DNA from: JAEMQF01 sp963850525
GTDB lineage: Bacteria > Pseudomonadota > Gammaproteobacteria > Burkholderiales > Burkholderiaceae_C
Reading direction: 5' to 3'
Assembly (NCBI GenBank): GCA_963850525.1
Contig: CAWKLQ010000008.1
Location: forward strand, 124,001-188,000
DNA length: 64,000 nucleotides
The notes below the pieces were generated by a model. That model saw only the letters and a list, made by a program, of their open reading frames with translations, searched no databases and was not told the DNA's origin. Position 1 is the stretch's first letter, and each line of letters opens with the position of its first letter. The position numbers were made by a program, and so were the translations under genes. Shown in pieces: positions 9,385 through 17,390 of this stretch.

Positions 9385-10516
9385 CTTCGATCTCGACACG
9401 GCACGCCACACAGGCATCCAGAGAATGAACCAGGTGCTGCGCGTGCTGCTTGAGCGCCGTCAAGTCCCGCGCAGGTGCACCGAGCAGCGCCGACGCGAGC
9501 GCGCCGTCGGGATGGAAGTTCCAATCGGTCGGCGCGACGATTCGGTAGCGGCGCACGACTTGACGCTGCTCCAGCAGCACCAGGTGAATCAGCAGGCCAC
9601 GCGCGTTGTCGACCCAGGCGACGCCGTGGCCTGAGGGCAAGGTCTGCGCTCCCATCACTGCCGGGCTGCGCCCCGTCAGCAGCAGCGCGAGTTCGTACAG
9701 GCGCGCGACGAAGCGCGCAGCGATGCGTGTCGTCGAAGTGCGCATCAGCTCGGCGATCAAGGGGTGGCTGCGCTGGCGTGCCAGCGCGCCGGTCTCGGCG
9801 GGCGCGCCGCGCCACGTCGGTTGGAGTGCGAACTCCGCGTCGGCGTCGCAGGCTCGTGAAATCTCGGCGAGCCACGCGGCAGGGTCGCGCCCATCGAGCA
9901 GCTCGGTTTGTCCACGCACGTCGGCGCGCGGATCGGCTGGTGCGTCAAGACTCCTTTCGTGCCCTGCCGTGGGATCGCCAAGCACCGAGCCGATGAAGCG
10001 CGCGGCGGCCGTGCGCCCGACCGCTGCCCAGCGTTCCAGTTCGGGCCGCGAGCGCAGTGCCAACCATTCATCGGCGGGGTTGCCGAACACCGCGCTTGCG
10101 ATCGCGTCGCCGCGGACCCGGTCAGCGGCTGAGGCGTCGCCCCGAAACTCGAGCGAGGCGCGCGCCGCAGCGATGGCGCCGTCGCCGGGTGGCTCGGCGA
10201 TCCACCGGGGCCAATCGAGCAAGATGCGCCAGGCGTTTTCGCGCACCATCTCGGCCGAGACGGCTCTGGCGCAGCGCGCCAACGCATCGGCGCTCAGCGC
10301 TTCGCCGGCCGCTGCGGCGCAGGCGAGCTCGCTTGCCGCCGCCTGCGAACGCGCGCAGATCGAAAACAGCGCGGGCACCGCGGCGCAAATCTCGACGCGG
10401 CCTCGACCCTCCAGCAGCGCGCGCGCGATGTTCGGCCGTGTCGACGTCGTGCGAACGCGATCGACGCGCCCGGCGCTCGCGCGCAAGCGCACGCACAACT
10501 CACCTTCAGAGTTCAC
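9377..10516 (-). CDS. hupK: Hydrogenase accessory protein HupK (HoxV)
   Basis: HupK/HoxV is an assembly scaffold distantly related to the large subunit and thought to hold the iron cofactor during maturation. The 379-residue frame from GTG 10516 starts MNSEGELCVRLRASAGRV, resembling the N-terminal large-subunit strand. It ends with DACVACRVEIEDA, a remnant of the large-subunit C-terminal Cys motif. Conservation in this family is low, so assignment rests mainly on the invariant position between hupJ and hypA, plus the DPTAGHE and NWNFHPDG-like segments. The start overlaps hupJ by 11 bp. Longer in-frame readings enter hupJ and look like out-of-frame noise. Confidence 0.85.
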   Translation of the reverse strand: MNSEGELCVRLRASAGRVDRVRTTSTRPNIARALLEGRGRVEICAAVPALFSICARSQAAASELACAAAAGEALSADALARCARAVSAEMVRENAWRILLDWPRWIAEPPGDGAIAAARASLEFRGDASAADRVRGDAIASAVFGNPADEWLALRSRPELERWAAVGRTAAARFIGSVLGDPTAGHERSLDAPADPRADVRGQTELLDGRDPAAWLAEISRACDADAEFALQPTWRGAPAETGALARQRSHPLIAELMRTSTTRIAARFVARLYELALLLTGRSPAVMGAQTLPSGHGVAWVDNARGLLIHLVLLEQRQVVRRYRIVAPTDWNFHPDGALASALLGAPARDLTALKQHAQHLVHSLDACVACRVEIEDA

Positions 10517-11069
10517 GTTCGGCCCGCGATGGCCTTCCCAGCAGAAAGTCTCGTTTGTTGAGCGTTGGTGCCGGTGGCACCGGCAAGGAACTGAGGCCCG
10601 AATCGTCAGCAGCCGCAAGCACCGAGCGAGATTGGCTCGTCTCGCGGCTGGCCGGATCGAACAACGCATCGAGCGCAGCCACCGCCGTGGCCTGCGCACT
10701 CGCCTGGTCCGCGAATTCGAACATCGGCGAAAACAAGGAACAAGCCTGGTAGTCGCCAAGCTGCGGATCGCGGGCACCGATGAACTCGAACACGCCGGCC
10801 GGGAACACGCAGTGCCGGGTCTCGCGTTCGGCGATCGCCTGCCACTGCGACGCCACGCGCGGCATCAGCACGAGGTTCATGAACCACGGCGTGATCAGCA
10901 CGCCGAGCCAGTGCTCGCGCCAGGGGCGAAACCCGACCGCCTCGACAGCCAGCGCTGAGTTCAGCATCGGCATGTCGCGCATCTGCCGGTGCAACACGCT
11001 TCGAAAGGTGCGCTCCAGTGCATTGGCCGGTGAGGGCTGGTGCGCGTGCGGCGGGGTCGGTTCAGTCAT
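10506..11069 (-). CDS. hupJ: HybE-family hydrogenase chaperone HupJ (HoxT)
   Basis: Members of the HybE/HupJ/HoxT family are chaperones for Tat-dependent hydrogenase assembly. The 187-residue protein from ATG 11069 contains the family core: MRDMPMLNSALAVEAVGFRPW, then LGVLITPWFMNLVLMP and FPAGVFEFIGARDPQLGDYQACSLFSPMFEF. It overlaps hupI upstream by 8 bp and hupK downstream by 11 bp. The C-terminal ~50 residues are Pro/Ala-rich and poorly conserved, as expected. Confidence 0.92.
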   Translation of the reverse strand: MTEPTPPHAHQPSPANALERTFRSVLHRQMRDMPMLNSALAVEAVGFRPWREHWLGVLITPWFMNLVLMPRVASQWQAIAERETRHCVFPAGVFEFIGARDPQLGDYQACSLFSPMFEFADQASAQATAVAALDALFDPASRETSQSRSVLAAADDSGLSSLPVPPAPTLNKRDFLLGRPSRAEREL

Positions 11070-11277
11070 CCCCGAGCACCAGAAAATTCTGCTGCTCCGC
11101 TGCGCAGTTCGGGCAGGTCCAGTGCGGCGGCAATTCGGCGAACGGTGTTCCGGGCGGAATTTGCCAGACTTCGTCGCCGAGCGCCGGGTCGTAGACCGTC
11201 CAGCAGATCTTGCATTCGAGCCGGGTCGTCGCGGCTGTCGCCGCACGTCGAGCACTGCCTGCGCCGGATTCGATCAC
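11062..11277 (-). CDS. hupI: Rubredoxin HupI (HoxR)
   Basis: This small rubredoxin-type electron carrier is specific to uptake-hydrogenase operons and helps protect small-subunit maturation from oxygen. It has the two rubredoxin metal loops ECKICWTVYDP and WTCPNCA, giving four Cys for one iron. GTG at 11277 gives 71 aa, matching HupI length. Another GTG at 11310 would overlap hupH by 28 bp and add 11 residues; the choice between them is not certain. The stop overlaps the hupJ start. Confidence 0.93.
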   Translation of the reverse strand: MIESGAGSARRAATAATTRLECKICWTVYDPALGDEVWQIPPGTPFAELPPHWTCPNCAAEQQNFLVLGDD

Positions 11278-11282
11278 GGTCT

Positions 11283-12140
11283 TCAGGCGGCGCTGGACTC
11301 GCCCATCCACTGCACCAGGTCAGCGAGCCGCTCGCGCGTCTCCTGCAGGTCTTCGCGTGCGGCGAGCGCAGCTTCCGGCATCTGCACGACTTCGAGCGTG
11401 TTCAGCAGCAGCGTCTGCATGTTGTTGAAGTACTGCACGCGCCAGACGTGGCGCGCGGCCGTGCTGCTGATGCGGCAGTTGCCGAAGCCGCGCGACAGGA
11501 TCGTGACGGCGCCGCCGTCGAGCACCAAGTCGAGACAAGTGCTGTCTTCACGCGACAGCGGCAACAGCGTCAGGTTGATCACGTGCGCCGGCGTGTCACG
11601 GCGGCATCGGTCCATCGCAGCCTGCAATTCGTGCAGCAGCGCAGGAACATTCATCGCGCCGGCCGGCAGTTCGAGCGCACGCAGCGCCGTCGCGGCGGAT
11701 TCGGCGGCGACGCGGCCCACGACCGGCGGGATCGGCGCAGCAAGAAGATAGTCGTGCAGCAACTCGCCCGCGGCGCCGAAGTGCTGCTCGCGCCAGACCC
11801 CGGCGAATGCCGTCTCCTGGACGTGGATGTTGAATTCGACTTTCACTACGGCCGCGACTTCGCCTTCACCGAGCGCCTCGTTCAGCGCGCGCAGTGAATC
11901 GGCGGGCATGTGCACGAGGTCGAGCGCCGGGGGCTCGCCGCCACGCGCGAGCCAAACGTCGAAGTGGCTGAGCAGACTCGTCAGCACGTCGCGCGCGCCC
12001 GCCACATCATGGTCCGGGCCCGGCTCGGGAATTCGCGGCATTTCGAAAGTCGCCATGTCATGCGGCATCGGCATGAAGTCGACGCCAGGCTCGGCGGAAT
12101 CGGGTGTGAGGCTGCGGATCGGGATCGTGACGCTGCGCAT
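11283..12140 (-). CDS. hupH: Hydrogenase expression protein HupH (HoxQ)
   Basis: HupH/HoxQ acts with HupG/HoxO in maturing the Tat-exported small subunit. The 285-residue protein from ATG 12140 begins MRSVTIPIRSL and contains the conserved HupH segments FNIHVQETAFAGVWREQHF and RGFGNCRISSTAARHVWRVQYFN. Upstream in-frame residues (MRLTPRSTP) have no clear ribosome site. It follows hupG by 17 bp and precedes hupI. Confidence 0.93.
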   Translation of the reverse strand: MRSVTIPIRSLTPDSAEPGVDFMPMPHDMATFEMPRIPEPGPDHDVAGARDVLTSLLSHFDVWLARGGEPPALDLVHMPADSLRALNEALGEGEVAAVVKVEFNIHVQETAFAGVWREQHFGAAGELLHDYLLAAPIPPVVGRVAAESAATALRALELPAGAMNVPALLHELQAAMDRCRRDTPAHVINLTLLPLSREDSTCLDLVLDGGAVTILSRGFGNCRISSTAARHVWRVQYFNNMQTLLLNTLEVVQMPEAALAAREDLQETRERLADLVQWMGESSAA

Positions 12141-12157
12141 CGGTGTGCTCCGCGGGG

Positions 12158-12631
12158 TCAAGCGCACGGCGCCGACGCGGCCGGATGCGCCACAGTGACG
12201 GGAACACCCACCCCCGGCGCACGCGTCGGCTCGGCGGTGCGCAAGCGCTTGAGTTCATGCACGTAGACGTCCCAGTCGCGAATCCCGTCGACGGCGCCGA
12301 CATAGCGCCCATCGCGCAGCATCACGAAAGCCGGCCAGCGCACGAAGCCGTAGCGCGGTGCGCTGGCCCGCGCAGCCTCGGCGCAGAGCAAGCCGACGCG
12401 AAACTCGCGAGCGCACGCGGCGTGCAGTTCAGGAACGATGACGGCGAGGTCCAGCGTCTCCTTGTGTTGCTGCGGATCGTCGGCGAACACGAGCAGTGAG
12501 ACTCCGGGTTGGCTCACCCAGGCGTCGAGGTTCTCGGTGTCGAGAATCGACGCGTCGGTTTCTCGAACCAGGCGCAGCAGCAGCGGGTGCAGCGTTGCCG
12601 CGGGGGCGCGTTGAGGTGTTGCCGTATCCAT
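12158..12631 (-). CDS. hupG: Thioredoxin-like hydrogenase chaperone HupG (HoxO)
   Basis: HupG/HoxO (HyaE family) has a thioredoxin fold without the redox CxxC. It binds the Tat signal of the small subunit to proofread export. The 157-residue sequence shows SLLVFADDPQQHKETLDLAVI and GFVRWPAFVMLRDGRYVGAVDGI, typical of the family. Its ATG overlaps the hupF stop (ATGA). Confidence 0.92.
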   Translation of the reverse strand: MDTATPQRAPAATLHPLLLRLVRETDASILDTENLDAWVSQPGVSLLVFADDPQQHKETLDLAVIVPELHAACAREFRVGLLCAEAARASAPRYGFVRWPAFVMLRDGRYVGAVDGIRDWDVYVHELKRLRTAEPTRAPGVGVPVTVAHPAASAPCA

Positions 12632-12948
12632 CAGGGTTGCGCTTGCAGTTGGGTAGGCCGCAGATGCGCAGGCAGTTCGGGCTCGCGCCGCAGCAGGTCG
12701 GCGAAGAATTCGTCGATCCGGCTGTCACCGCGCAGTGCCGCGGCGAGCGCCCGCCGTGCGGCCATTGAATGGGCGGCTTCCCGCGGCGTCAGCACGCGCC
12801 GCGCTGCGCCGAGAAACGCCAGCACCCAAGTGCCCGGTGCCTGATCGCCGACGAGCACCATGTCCAGGCGCTCGCGCTGCTCCCCACAGCGGCACCAGGC
12901 CAAGCTGCCCTCGGATTCGACCACCTGCATGGGACTGCCGATGCACAT
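12631..12948 (-). CDS. hupF: HypC-like hydrogenase chaperone HupF (HoxL)
   Basis: HupF/HoxL is a HypC paralogue dedicated to the uptake-hydrogenase large subunit, helping cofactor insertion at high oxygen. The 105-residue protein starts MCIGSPMQVVESEG with the essential Cys2 and has the OB-fold pattern VLVGDQAPGTWVLAFLGAARR. Its start shares the base A with the hupD stop (TGATG), and its end overlaps hupG. Confidence 0.94.
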   Translation of the reverse strand: MCIGSPMQVVESEGSLAWCRCGEQRERLDMVLVGDQAPGTWVLAFLGAARRVLTPREAAHSMAARRALAAALRGDSRIDEFFADLLRREPELPAHLRPTQLQAQP

Positions 12949-13613
12949 CAGGCACCTCCCTCACGGCGCATCTGATTCAGGAAGCGCGCATCGCCGATCC
13001 GGCACGCTTCGTCTTCGGAAGGCCGCCCGGCTTCGTAGCGGACCAGCGTCAACGCTTCGGCGGCAAGCGACTCGACGGGCGGCAAAACGCGCGGCGTGGC
13101 AATCACGCCCCAAGCGGCAAGCTCCGCGATGGCCAGTGTGATGGCCTCGTCGATGCGGCTGCGCACCAGCGGACTCAGGCTGCCGCCGAGGTCGTCGAGC
13201 ACGACGGGCTGAACGCCGATCAGCGTGATGTGCTTCGGGAAGCGGTCACGCAGCCGCGCCAGCGCGAGCAACTCCTGGAACGTCGCCTGGTGCAGGCTCA
13301 TCATGGTGTCGGTCCAGACCGGCACCTGTTCATCGCGAAACACGCGCAAGGTGCCGGGCGGCAACTTGTAGTCGATCGCGTCGATCACCAGCACACGCTC
13401 GGAAGAGCACACCGCGTCGAGCAAGTACATGCCCTGCGTGCCGCCGTCGACAACCGACACATTGGCGGGCAGTTGCCAGCGCTGGTGCAGCGCCTCGACG
13501 GCGCGAACGCCGAAGCCTTCATCGGCCCACAGCAGGTTGCCGATGCCGAGCACGAGCACCTGGCCGGGTGGGAACACGACGATGGGCATCTGCGCGGCGG
13601 GAGGGGCGTTCAC
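12948..13613 (-). CDS. hupD: Hydrogenase maturation endopeptidase HupD (HoxM)
   Basis: HupD is the nickel-sensing protease that removes the large-subunit C-terminal extension once Ni is in place. The core shows VLVLGIGNLLWADEGFGVRAVE, with the conserved metal-binding Glu. DGGTQGMYLLD and DAIDYKLPPGTL (second Asp) follow, and a HITLIGVQP stretch lies further on. GTG at 13613 overlaps the hupC stop (GTGA) and follows GGAGAAG. ATG at 13589 (213 aa) is a possible alternative. The protein continues ~40 residues beyond the usual end, giving 221 aa. Confidence 0.93.
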   Translation of the reverse strand: MNAPPAAQMPIVVFPPGQVLVLGIGNLLWADEGFGVRAVEALHQRWQLPANVSVVDGGTQGMYLLDAVCSSERVLVIDAIDYKLPPGTLRVFRDEQVPVWTDTMMSLHQATFQELLALARLRDRFPKHITLIGVQPVVLDDLGGSLSPLVRSRIDEAITLAIAELAAWGVIATPRVLPPVESLAAEALTLVRYEAGRPSEDEACRIGDARFLNQMRREGGA

Positions 13614-14308
13614 TGCTTCTCCACGCGCCAGCCGTTGATCATCGTGCTCACCACGGTCTCGCCGGAGAAGATGTCTTCGCGCACGACCATGTAGAGGTGC
13701 ACGACCGTGAACATGATCAAGTACCACATCCCCAGGTGGTGCAGCGTGTGCACGTTCTGGCTGTAGCCCAGCAGCGGCAGCACCCAGGATGAGAACAGCT
13801 TGAACGCCCAGCTCTGCATGCCCAGTCCCTCGCCGTACAAGGCAAAGCCGGTGAGAATCATGAACACGGTGCCGAGCACATACATAAAGAACATTCCCGC
13901 CGCGGCCAGCGGGTTGTGGCCTTGGCAAGGCGGAGCACTTCGCCGCAGGAACAGGTAGTACATCGTCTGGTCGATGAGGCCGATCCACCACTGCACGTTG
14001 AACAACTTCAGCGGCACCGAGAACAGCTCGCGCGAGAAGCGATTGCCCAGAAATGCCCAGACGACGCGCAGCACGAACATCACCGCAAAGAGGTACGCCG
14101 CAGCGAAATGGGCGAAGCGGATGTAGCCGAACATGAAATGTTCGCTCGCCTCGCCGCCCAGCGAGGGCGGCGGTGAGCCGATCAGGTAGCCGGTGACGCC
14201 CAGCACCACCATGCACAGCGCCATCACCCAATGCCAGATCCGAACCGGCACTTCCCAGACGTAAACCGGGAACAGCCTGGCGCTGCCTTGGATGGGGATC
14301 GTGCTCAT
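13610..14308 (-). CDS. hupC: Ni/Fe-hydrogenase cytochrome b subunit HupC (HoxZ)
   Basis: This diheme membrane cytochrome b anchors the hydrogenase heterodimer and passes electrons to the quinone pool. The 232-residue protein has four hydrophobic helices. The heme-ligand histidines typical of the family occur in RIWHWVMALCMVVLGVTGYLI, RFAHFAAAYLFAVMF, NVHTLHHLGMWYLIMFTVVHLYMVV. It lies between hupL (17 bp) and hupD (overlap). Confidence 0.97.
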   Translation of the reverse strand: MSTIPIQGSARLFPVYVWEVPVRIWHWVMALCMVVLGVTGYLIGSPPPSLGGEASEHFMFGYIRFAHFAAAYLFAVMFVLRVVWAFLGNRFSRELFSVPLKLFNVQWWIGLIDQTMYYLFLRRSAPPCQGHNPLAAAGMFFMYVLGTVFMILTGFALYGEGLGMQSWAFKLFSSWVLPLLGYSQNVHTLHHLGMWYLIMFTVVHLYMVVREDIFSGETVVSTMINGWRVEKQ

Positions 14309-14325
14309 GCTCGCCTCCTAACGTT

Positions 14326-16119
14326 TCAACGCACCGTCACCCGCGTAATCTCTTCGCCCGCCGGCGACATCACGTGCGTCGCACAGGCCAGGCACGGGTC
14401 GAAGCTGTGGATGGTGCGCAGGATTTCGAGCGGCTCGTCGGGCTTGGCCATCGCCGTGTTCATCAACGCCGCCTCGTAGGCGCCGATCTGGCCTTTGTGG
14501 TCGCGCGGGCCGGCGTTCCAGGTCGTGGGCACGACGCACTGGTAGTTGTCGATGCGCGTGTCCTTGATCTTGATCCAGTGGCCCAAAGCACCGCGCGGCG
14601 CTTCGCAATAACCCGCGCCCTGGGCCAGCGCCGGCCAGGTTTTGGGTTCCCAACTGTCGACGTTGGCGGTGGCGAAGTTGCCGGCTTTCAAGTTGCCCAT
14701 CAGCTTGTCGAAGAAGTGGCGCATCTTGTGCGCCGCCCACGAGCACTCCAAGCCCCGCGCTGCGGTGCGGCCGAGTGTCGAGAACAAGGCGGTGAGCGGA
14801 ACGTCGAGCTTCTTCAGCACCATGTCCACGGGCTCCTTGAACTCGGGCTTGCCCATCGCATAGGCGATCACGTAGCGCGCGAGCGGGCCCACTTCCATCG
14901 CATGGCCGCGCCAGCGCGGCGACTTGACCCACGAGTATTTGGCGGACTCGTCCAGCGACTCGATGTTCGTCTTCGTGCCTTTCGTGGCTTTGCCGAGCGC
15001 GAAGTTCGGATCGGTCACGCCGTCGAACGGGTGCAGCCCCTTGGTTTCGTCAGCGTATTTGTACCAACTGTGGCTGACGAACTCCTGGATCTGCGCCGGG
15101 TCCTTCAGGTCGACGGGCTGCACTTCCTTCAGATTCCCGCCGACGATCGCGCCGCGCGGCATGAGCAGGCTGTTGTTCGAGTCGTCGTTCGCGATGTCGG
15201 GGAAGTCGCCGTAGGCGAGCAGGTTCTGGCTCGAGATGCCGCCGCCGATCGCGCCCCAGTCCTTGTAGAACGACGCGATCGCGAGCAGGTCCGGGATGTA
15301 GACGTTGTCGATGAAAGCGATCGTGTCGTCGATGATTTTGCTCACCATGTTCAAGCGCTCCATGTTGATCGCGCCCACGGCCCCGGTGGCCTCCAGGTTG
15401 ATCGAACACGGCACGCCGCCCACCAACCAGTTCGGGTGCGGGTTCTTGCCGCCGAAGATCGTCTGGATCTTCACGATCTCCTTCTGGAAATCGAGCGCTT
15501 CGAGGTAATGCGCCACCGCCATCAGGTTCGCTTCGGCCGGCAGCTTGTACGCCGGATGCCCCCAATAGCCGTTGCGGAACGGCCCGAGCTGGCCCGACTC
15601 GACGAACTTCTTCAACCGGCTCTGCACGTCGCGGAAGTAACCGGGAGACGACATCGGCCAGCTGCTGATCGACTGCGCGAGCTCCGAGGTCTTCTTCGGA
15701 TCGGCCTTCAGACTGCTCACGACGTCGACCCAGTCGAGCGCGTGCAGGTGGTAGAAGTGCACCAGGTGGTCCTGCGCGTAAAGCGTCGCGTGCATCAGGT
15801 TGCGGATGATGTTCGCGTTGTCGGGGATTTTGATCTTCAGCGCGTCTTCGACAGCGCGCACCGAGACCAACGCATGCACCCCCGTGCACACGCCGCAGAT
15901 GCGCTCGACGAAGGCCCACGCGTCGCGCGGGTCCCGGCCCTTCAGAATGACCTCGAGGCCGCGCCACATCGTTCCGGTGGACACGGCGTTGCGGATCACG
16001 TTCTTGTCGTCCAGATTCACCTCGATGCGCAGATGCCCTTCGATGCGCGTCACCGGGTCGACGACGATGCGCTTGCCGGTGTTGTCGAGTTTGAAGCCTT
16101 GGGTTTCGATGACGGCCAT
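14326..16119 (-). CDS. hupL: Uptake [NiFe]-hydrogenase large subunit HupL (HoxG)
   Basis: This subunit carries the Ni-Fe(CN)2CO site that splits H2. The 597-residue protein has the N-terminal L1 ligand motif ERICGVCTGVHAL and the C-terminal L2 motif DPCLACATH. After that His comes the 15-residue extension VMSPAGEEITRVTVR, which the HupD protease would remove. The start at 16119 (MAVIETQGFKLDN) lies 2 bp after the hupS stop, with GGAG overlapping the hupS end. Length and motifs fit group 1 membrane-bound hydrogenases. Confidence 0.98.
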   Translation of the reverse strand: MAVIETQGFKLDNTGKRIVVDPVTRIEGHLRIEVNLDDKNVIRNAVSTGTMWRGLEVILKGRDPRDAWAFVERICGVCTGVHALVSVRAVEDALKIKIPDNANIIRNLMHATLYAQDHLVHFYHLHALDWVDVVSSLKADPKKTSELAQSISSWPMSSPGYFRDVQSRLKKFVESGQLGPFRNGYWGHPAYKLPAEANLMAVAHYLEALDFQKEIVKIQTIFGGKNPHPNWLVGGVPCSINLEATGAVGAINMERLNMVSKIIDDTIAFIDNVYIPDLLAIASFYKDWGAIGGGISSQNLLAYGDFPDIANDDSNNSLLMPRGAIVGGNLKEVQPVDLKDPAQIQEFVSHSWYKYADETKGLHPFDGVTDPNFALGKATKGTKTNIESLDESAKYSWVKSPRWRGHAMEVGPLARYVIAYAMGKPEFKEPVDMVLKKLDVPLTALFSTLGRTAARGLECSWAAHKMRHFFDKLMGNLKAGNFATANVDSWEPKTWPALAQGAGYCEAPRGALGHWIKIKDTRIDNYQCVVPTTWNAGPRDHKGQIGAYEAALMNTAMAKPDEPLEILRTIHSFDPCLACATHVMSPAGEEITRVTVR

Positions 16120-16121
16120 GA

Positions 16122-17222
16122 TCAATGCTCCGCGGTGTGGCTGTCGGTCTGCGCTTGCGTCTTGCCGCGGTCGGATGCGCGTTTGATGGCGCTCACTGCG
16201 GCGTGTGCAACCACCGCAGCGCCGGTCGCGCCTGCGGCGACGAGGCCGATCTTGTCGGCGTTCGCTTCGATGCCGAACTGCGTGATGTTCGTCAGGCGGT
16301 CATAGAACGAGCCCTTGTCCCAGAAGCCGTCTTCCGAGCAGCCGATGCAGCCGTGGCCCGAGGCGATAGGGAACGACACGCCCTCGTTCCAGCGCGTCGT
16401 CGAGCACGCGTTGTACGTCGTCGGCCCCTTGCAGCCCATCTTGTAGAGGCAGTAGCCGGCTTTCGCGCCTTCGTCGTCCCACTTCTCGACGAATTGGCCA
16501 GCGTCGAAGTGCGGCCGCCGATAGCACTTATCGTGGATGCGCTGGCTGTAGAACATCTTCGGCCGGCCTTGCCGGTCGAGTTCGGGGATGCGGTCGAAGG
16601 TGGCGATGTAGGTCACGACCGCCGTCATCACCTCGGGGATCGGCGGGCAGCCCGGCACTTTGATGATGGGCTTGTCGGTGATCACCTTGTTGATCGGCAC
16701 CGCAGTCGTCGGGTTCGGTTTGGCCGCCTGCACGCAGCCCCACGACGCGCACGAGCCCCAGGCGATGATCGCTTTCGCGTCTTTCGCCACATGCTTGAGC
16801 TTCTCGACGAAAGGCTTGCCCCCGGGCATGCAGAACATGCCGTCTTCGCCCAGCGGCGGATTGCCTTCGACCGCCAGGATGTAGTTGCCCTTGTAGTCCT
16901 TCATCACCTGCTCGAGCGCGGCCTCGGCCTGGTGGCCGGCGGCGGCCATGATCGTGTCGTCGTAGTCGAGCGAGACCATCGACAGGATCACGTCTTTGGC
17001 GAGCGGGTGCGCCGAGCGGATGAACGACTCGGTGCAACACGTGCACTCCAGCCCGTGCAGCCACAGCACCGGCGTGCGCGGCTTGGTCTCTAACGCGTGC
17101 GCGATCTGCGGCGCGAACCCCGGGCCTAAGCCGAGCGATGCGGCAGTGAGGCTGCAGAACTTCAGGTAGCTGCGGCGGGTGATGCCCTGCCGGCGCATGA
17201 CTTCGTAGAAGGTCTCGGTCAT
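16122..17222 (-). CDS. hupS: O2-tolerant-type hydrogenase small subunit HupS (HoxK)
   Basis: This electron-transfer subunit is exported by Tat: ITRRSYLKFCSL is followed by a hydrophobic stretch and a cleavage site at AHA (residue 43). In mature numbering, cysteines fall at 17, 19, 20 (LECTCC), 115 (WGSC), 120 (SWGC) and 149 (VPGC). These are exactly the six proximal-cluster Cys of O2-tolerant enzymes, whereas standard enzymes have Gly at 19 and 120. Medial and distal cluster Cys are in HDKCYRRPHFDAG, GYCLYKMGCKGP, YNAC and GHGCIGCSE. A C-terminal Ala/Val-rich helix (about residues 322-345) anchors it to the membrane. The start at 17222 gives MTETFYEVMRRQG, as in homologues. Confidence 0.98.
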   Translation of the reverse strand: MTETFYEVMRRQGITRRSYLKFCSLTAASLGLGPGFAPQIAHALETKPRTPVLWLHGLECTCCTESFIRSAHPLAKDVILSMVSLDYDDTIMAAAGHQAEAALEQVMKDYKGNYILAVEGNPPLGEDGMFCMPGGKPFVEKLKHVAKDAKAIIAWGSCASWGCVQAAKPNPTTAVPINKVITDKPIIKVPGCPPIPEVMTAVVTYIATFDRIPELDRQGRPKMFYSQRIHDKCYRRPHFDAGQFVEKWDDEGAKAGYCLYKMGCKGPTTYNACSTTRWNEGVSFPIASGHGCIGCSEDGFWDKGSFYDRLTNITQFGIEANADKIGLVAAGATGAAVVAHAAVSAIKRASDRGKTQAQTDSHTAEH

Positions 17223-17314
17223 TGGCGTCCCCTGTGCAATGGGTTCGGTGCGGCCACGGGCTGCGCCACGCGGCATCGACCTTTGCCAGTCTCCGCCTGT
17301 GGAATTTGGCCGTA

Positions 17315-17328
17315 GTGATCCAGATCAA
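17315..17328. promoter_or_regulatory. FNR/Anr-type box upstream of the hydrogenase operon
   Basis: On the plus strand GTGAT-CCAG-ATCAA matches the FNR consensus TTGAT-N4-ATCAA with one mismatch. Its centre lies about 100 bp upstream of the hupS ATG. That fits an activator at -41.5 if transcription starts near position 17280. The spacer between menA and hupS (168 bp) has no other clear regulatory palindrome. Site seen; binding inferred. Confidence 0.55.
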
Positions 17329-17390
17329 CGCAGGCGTATCGCCCAGCCAATCAGGTGGCGCTGATCACCGCCCCTGATGCCGCAGGGCAC

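Noticed and set aside
14374..16305. A 643-codon open frame on the plus strand opposite hupL/hupS.
   Set aside because: Its Arg/His-rich composition and perfect overlap with firm hydrogenase genes mark it as a GC-driven shadow.
17273..17288. Possible sigma-54 promoter (TGGCAAAGGTCGATGC on the minus strand) upstream of hupS, as in C. necator.
   Set aside because: The GG and GC elements are one base too far apart for the -24/-12 rule, and the TTGC part is poor.
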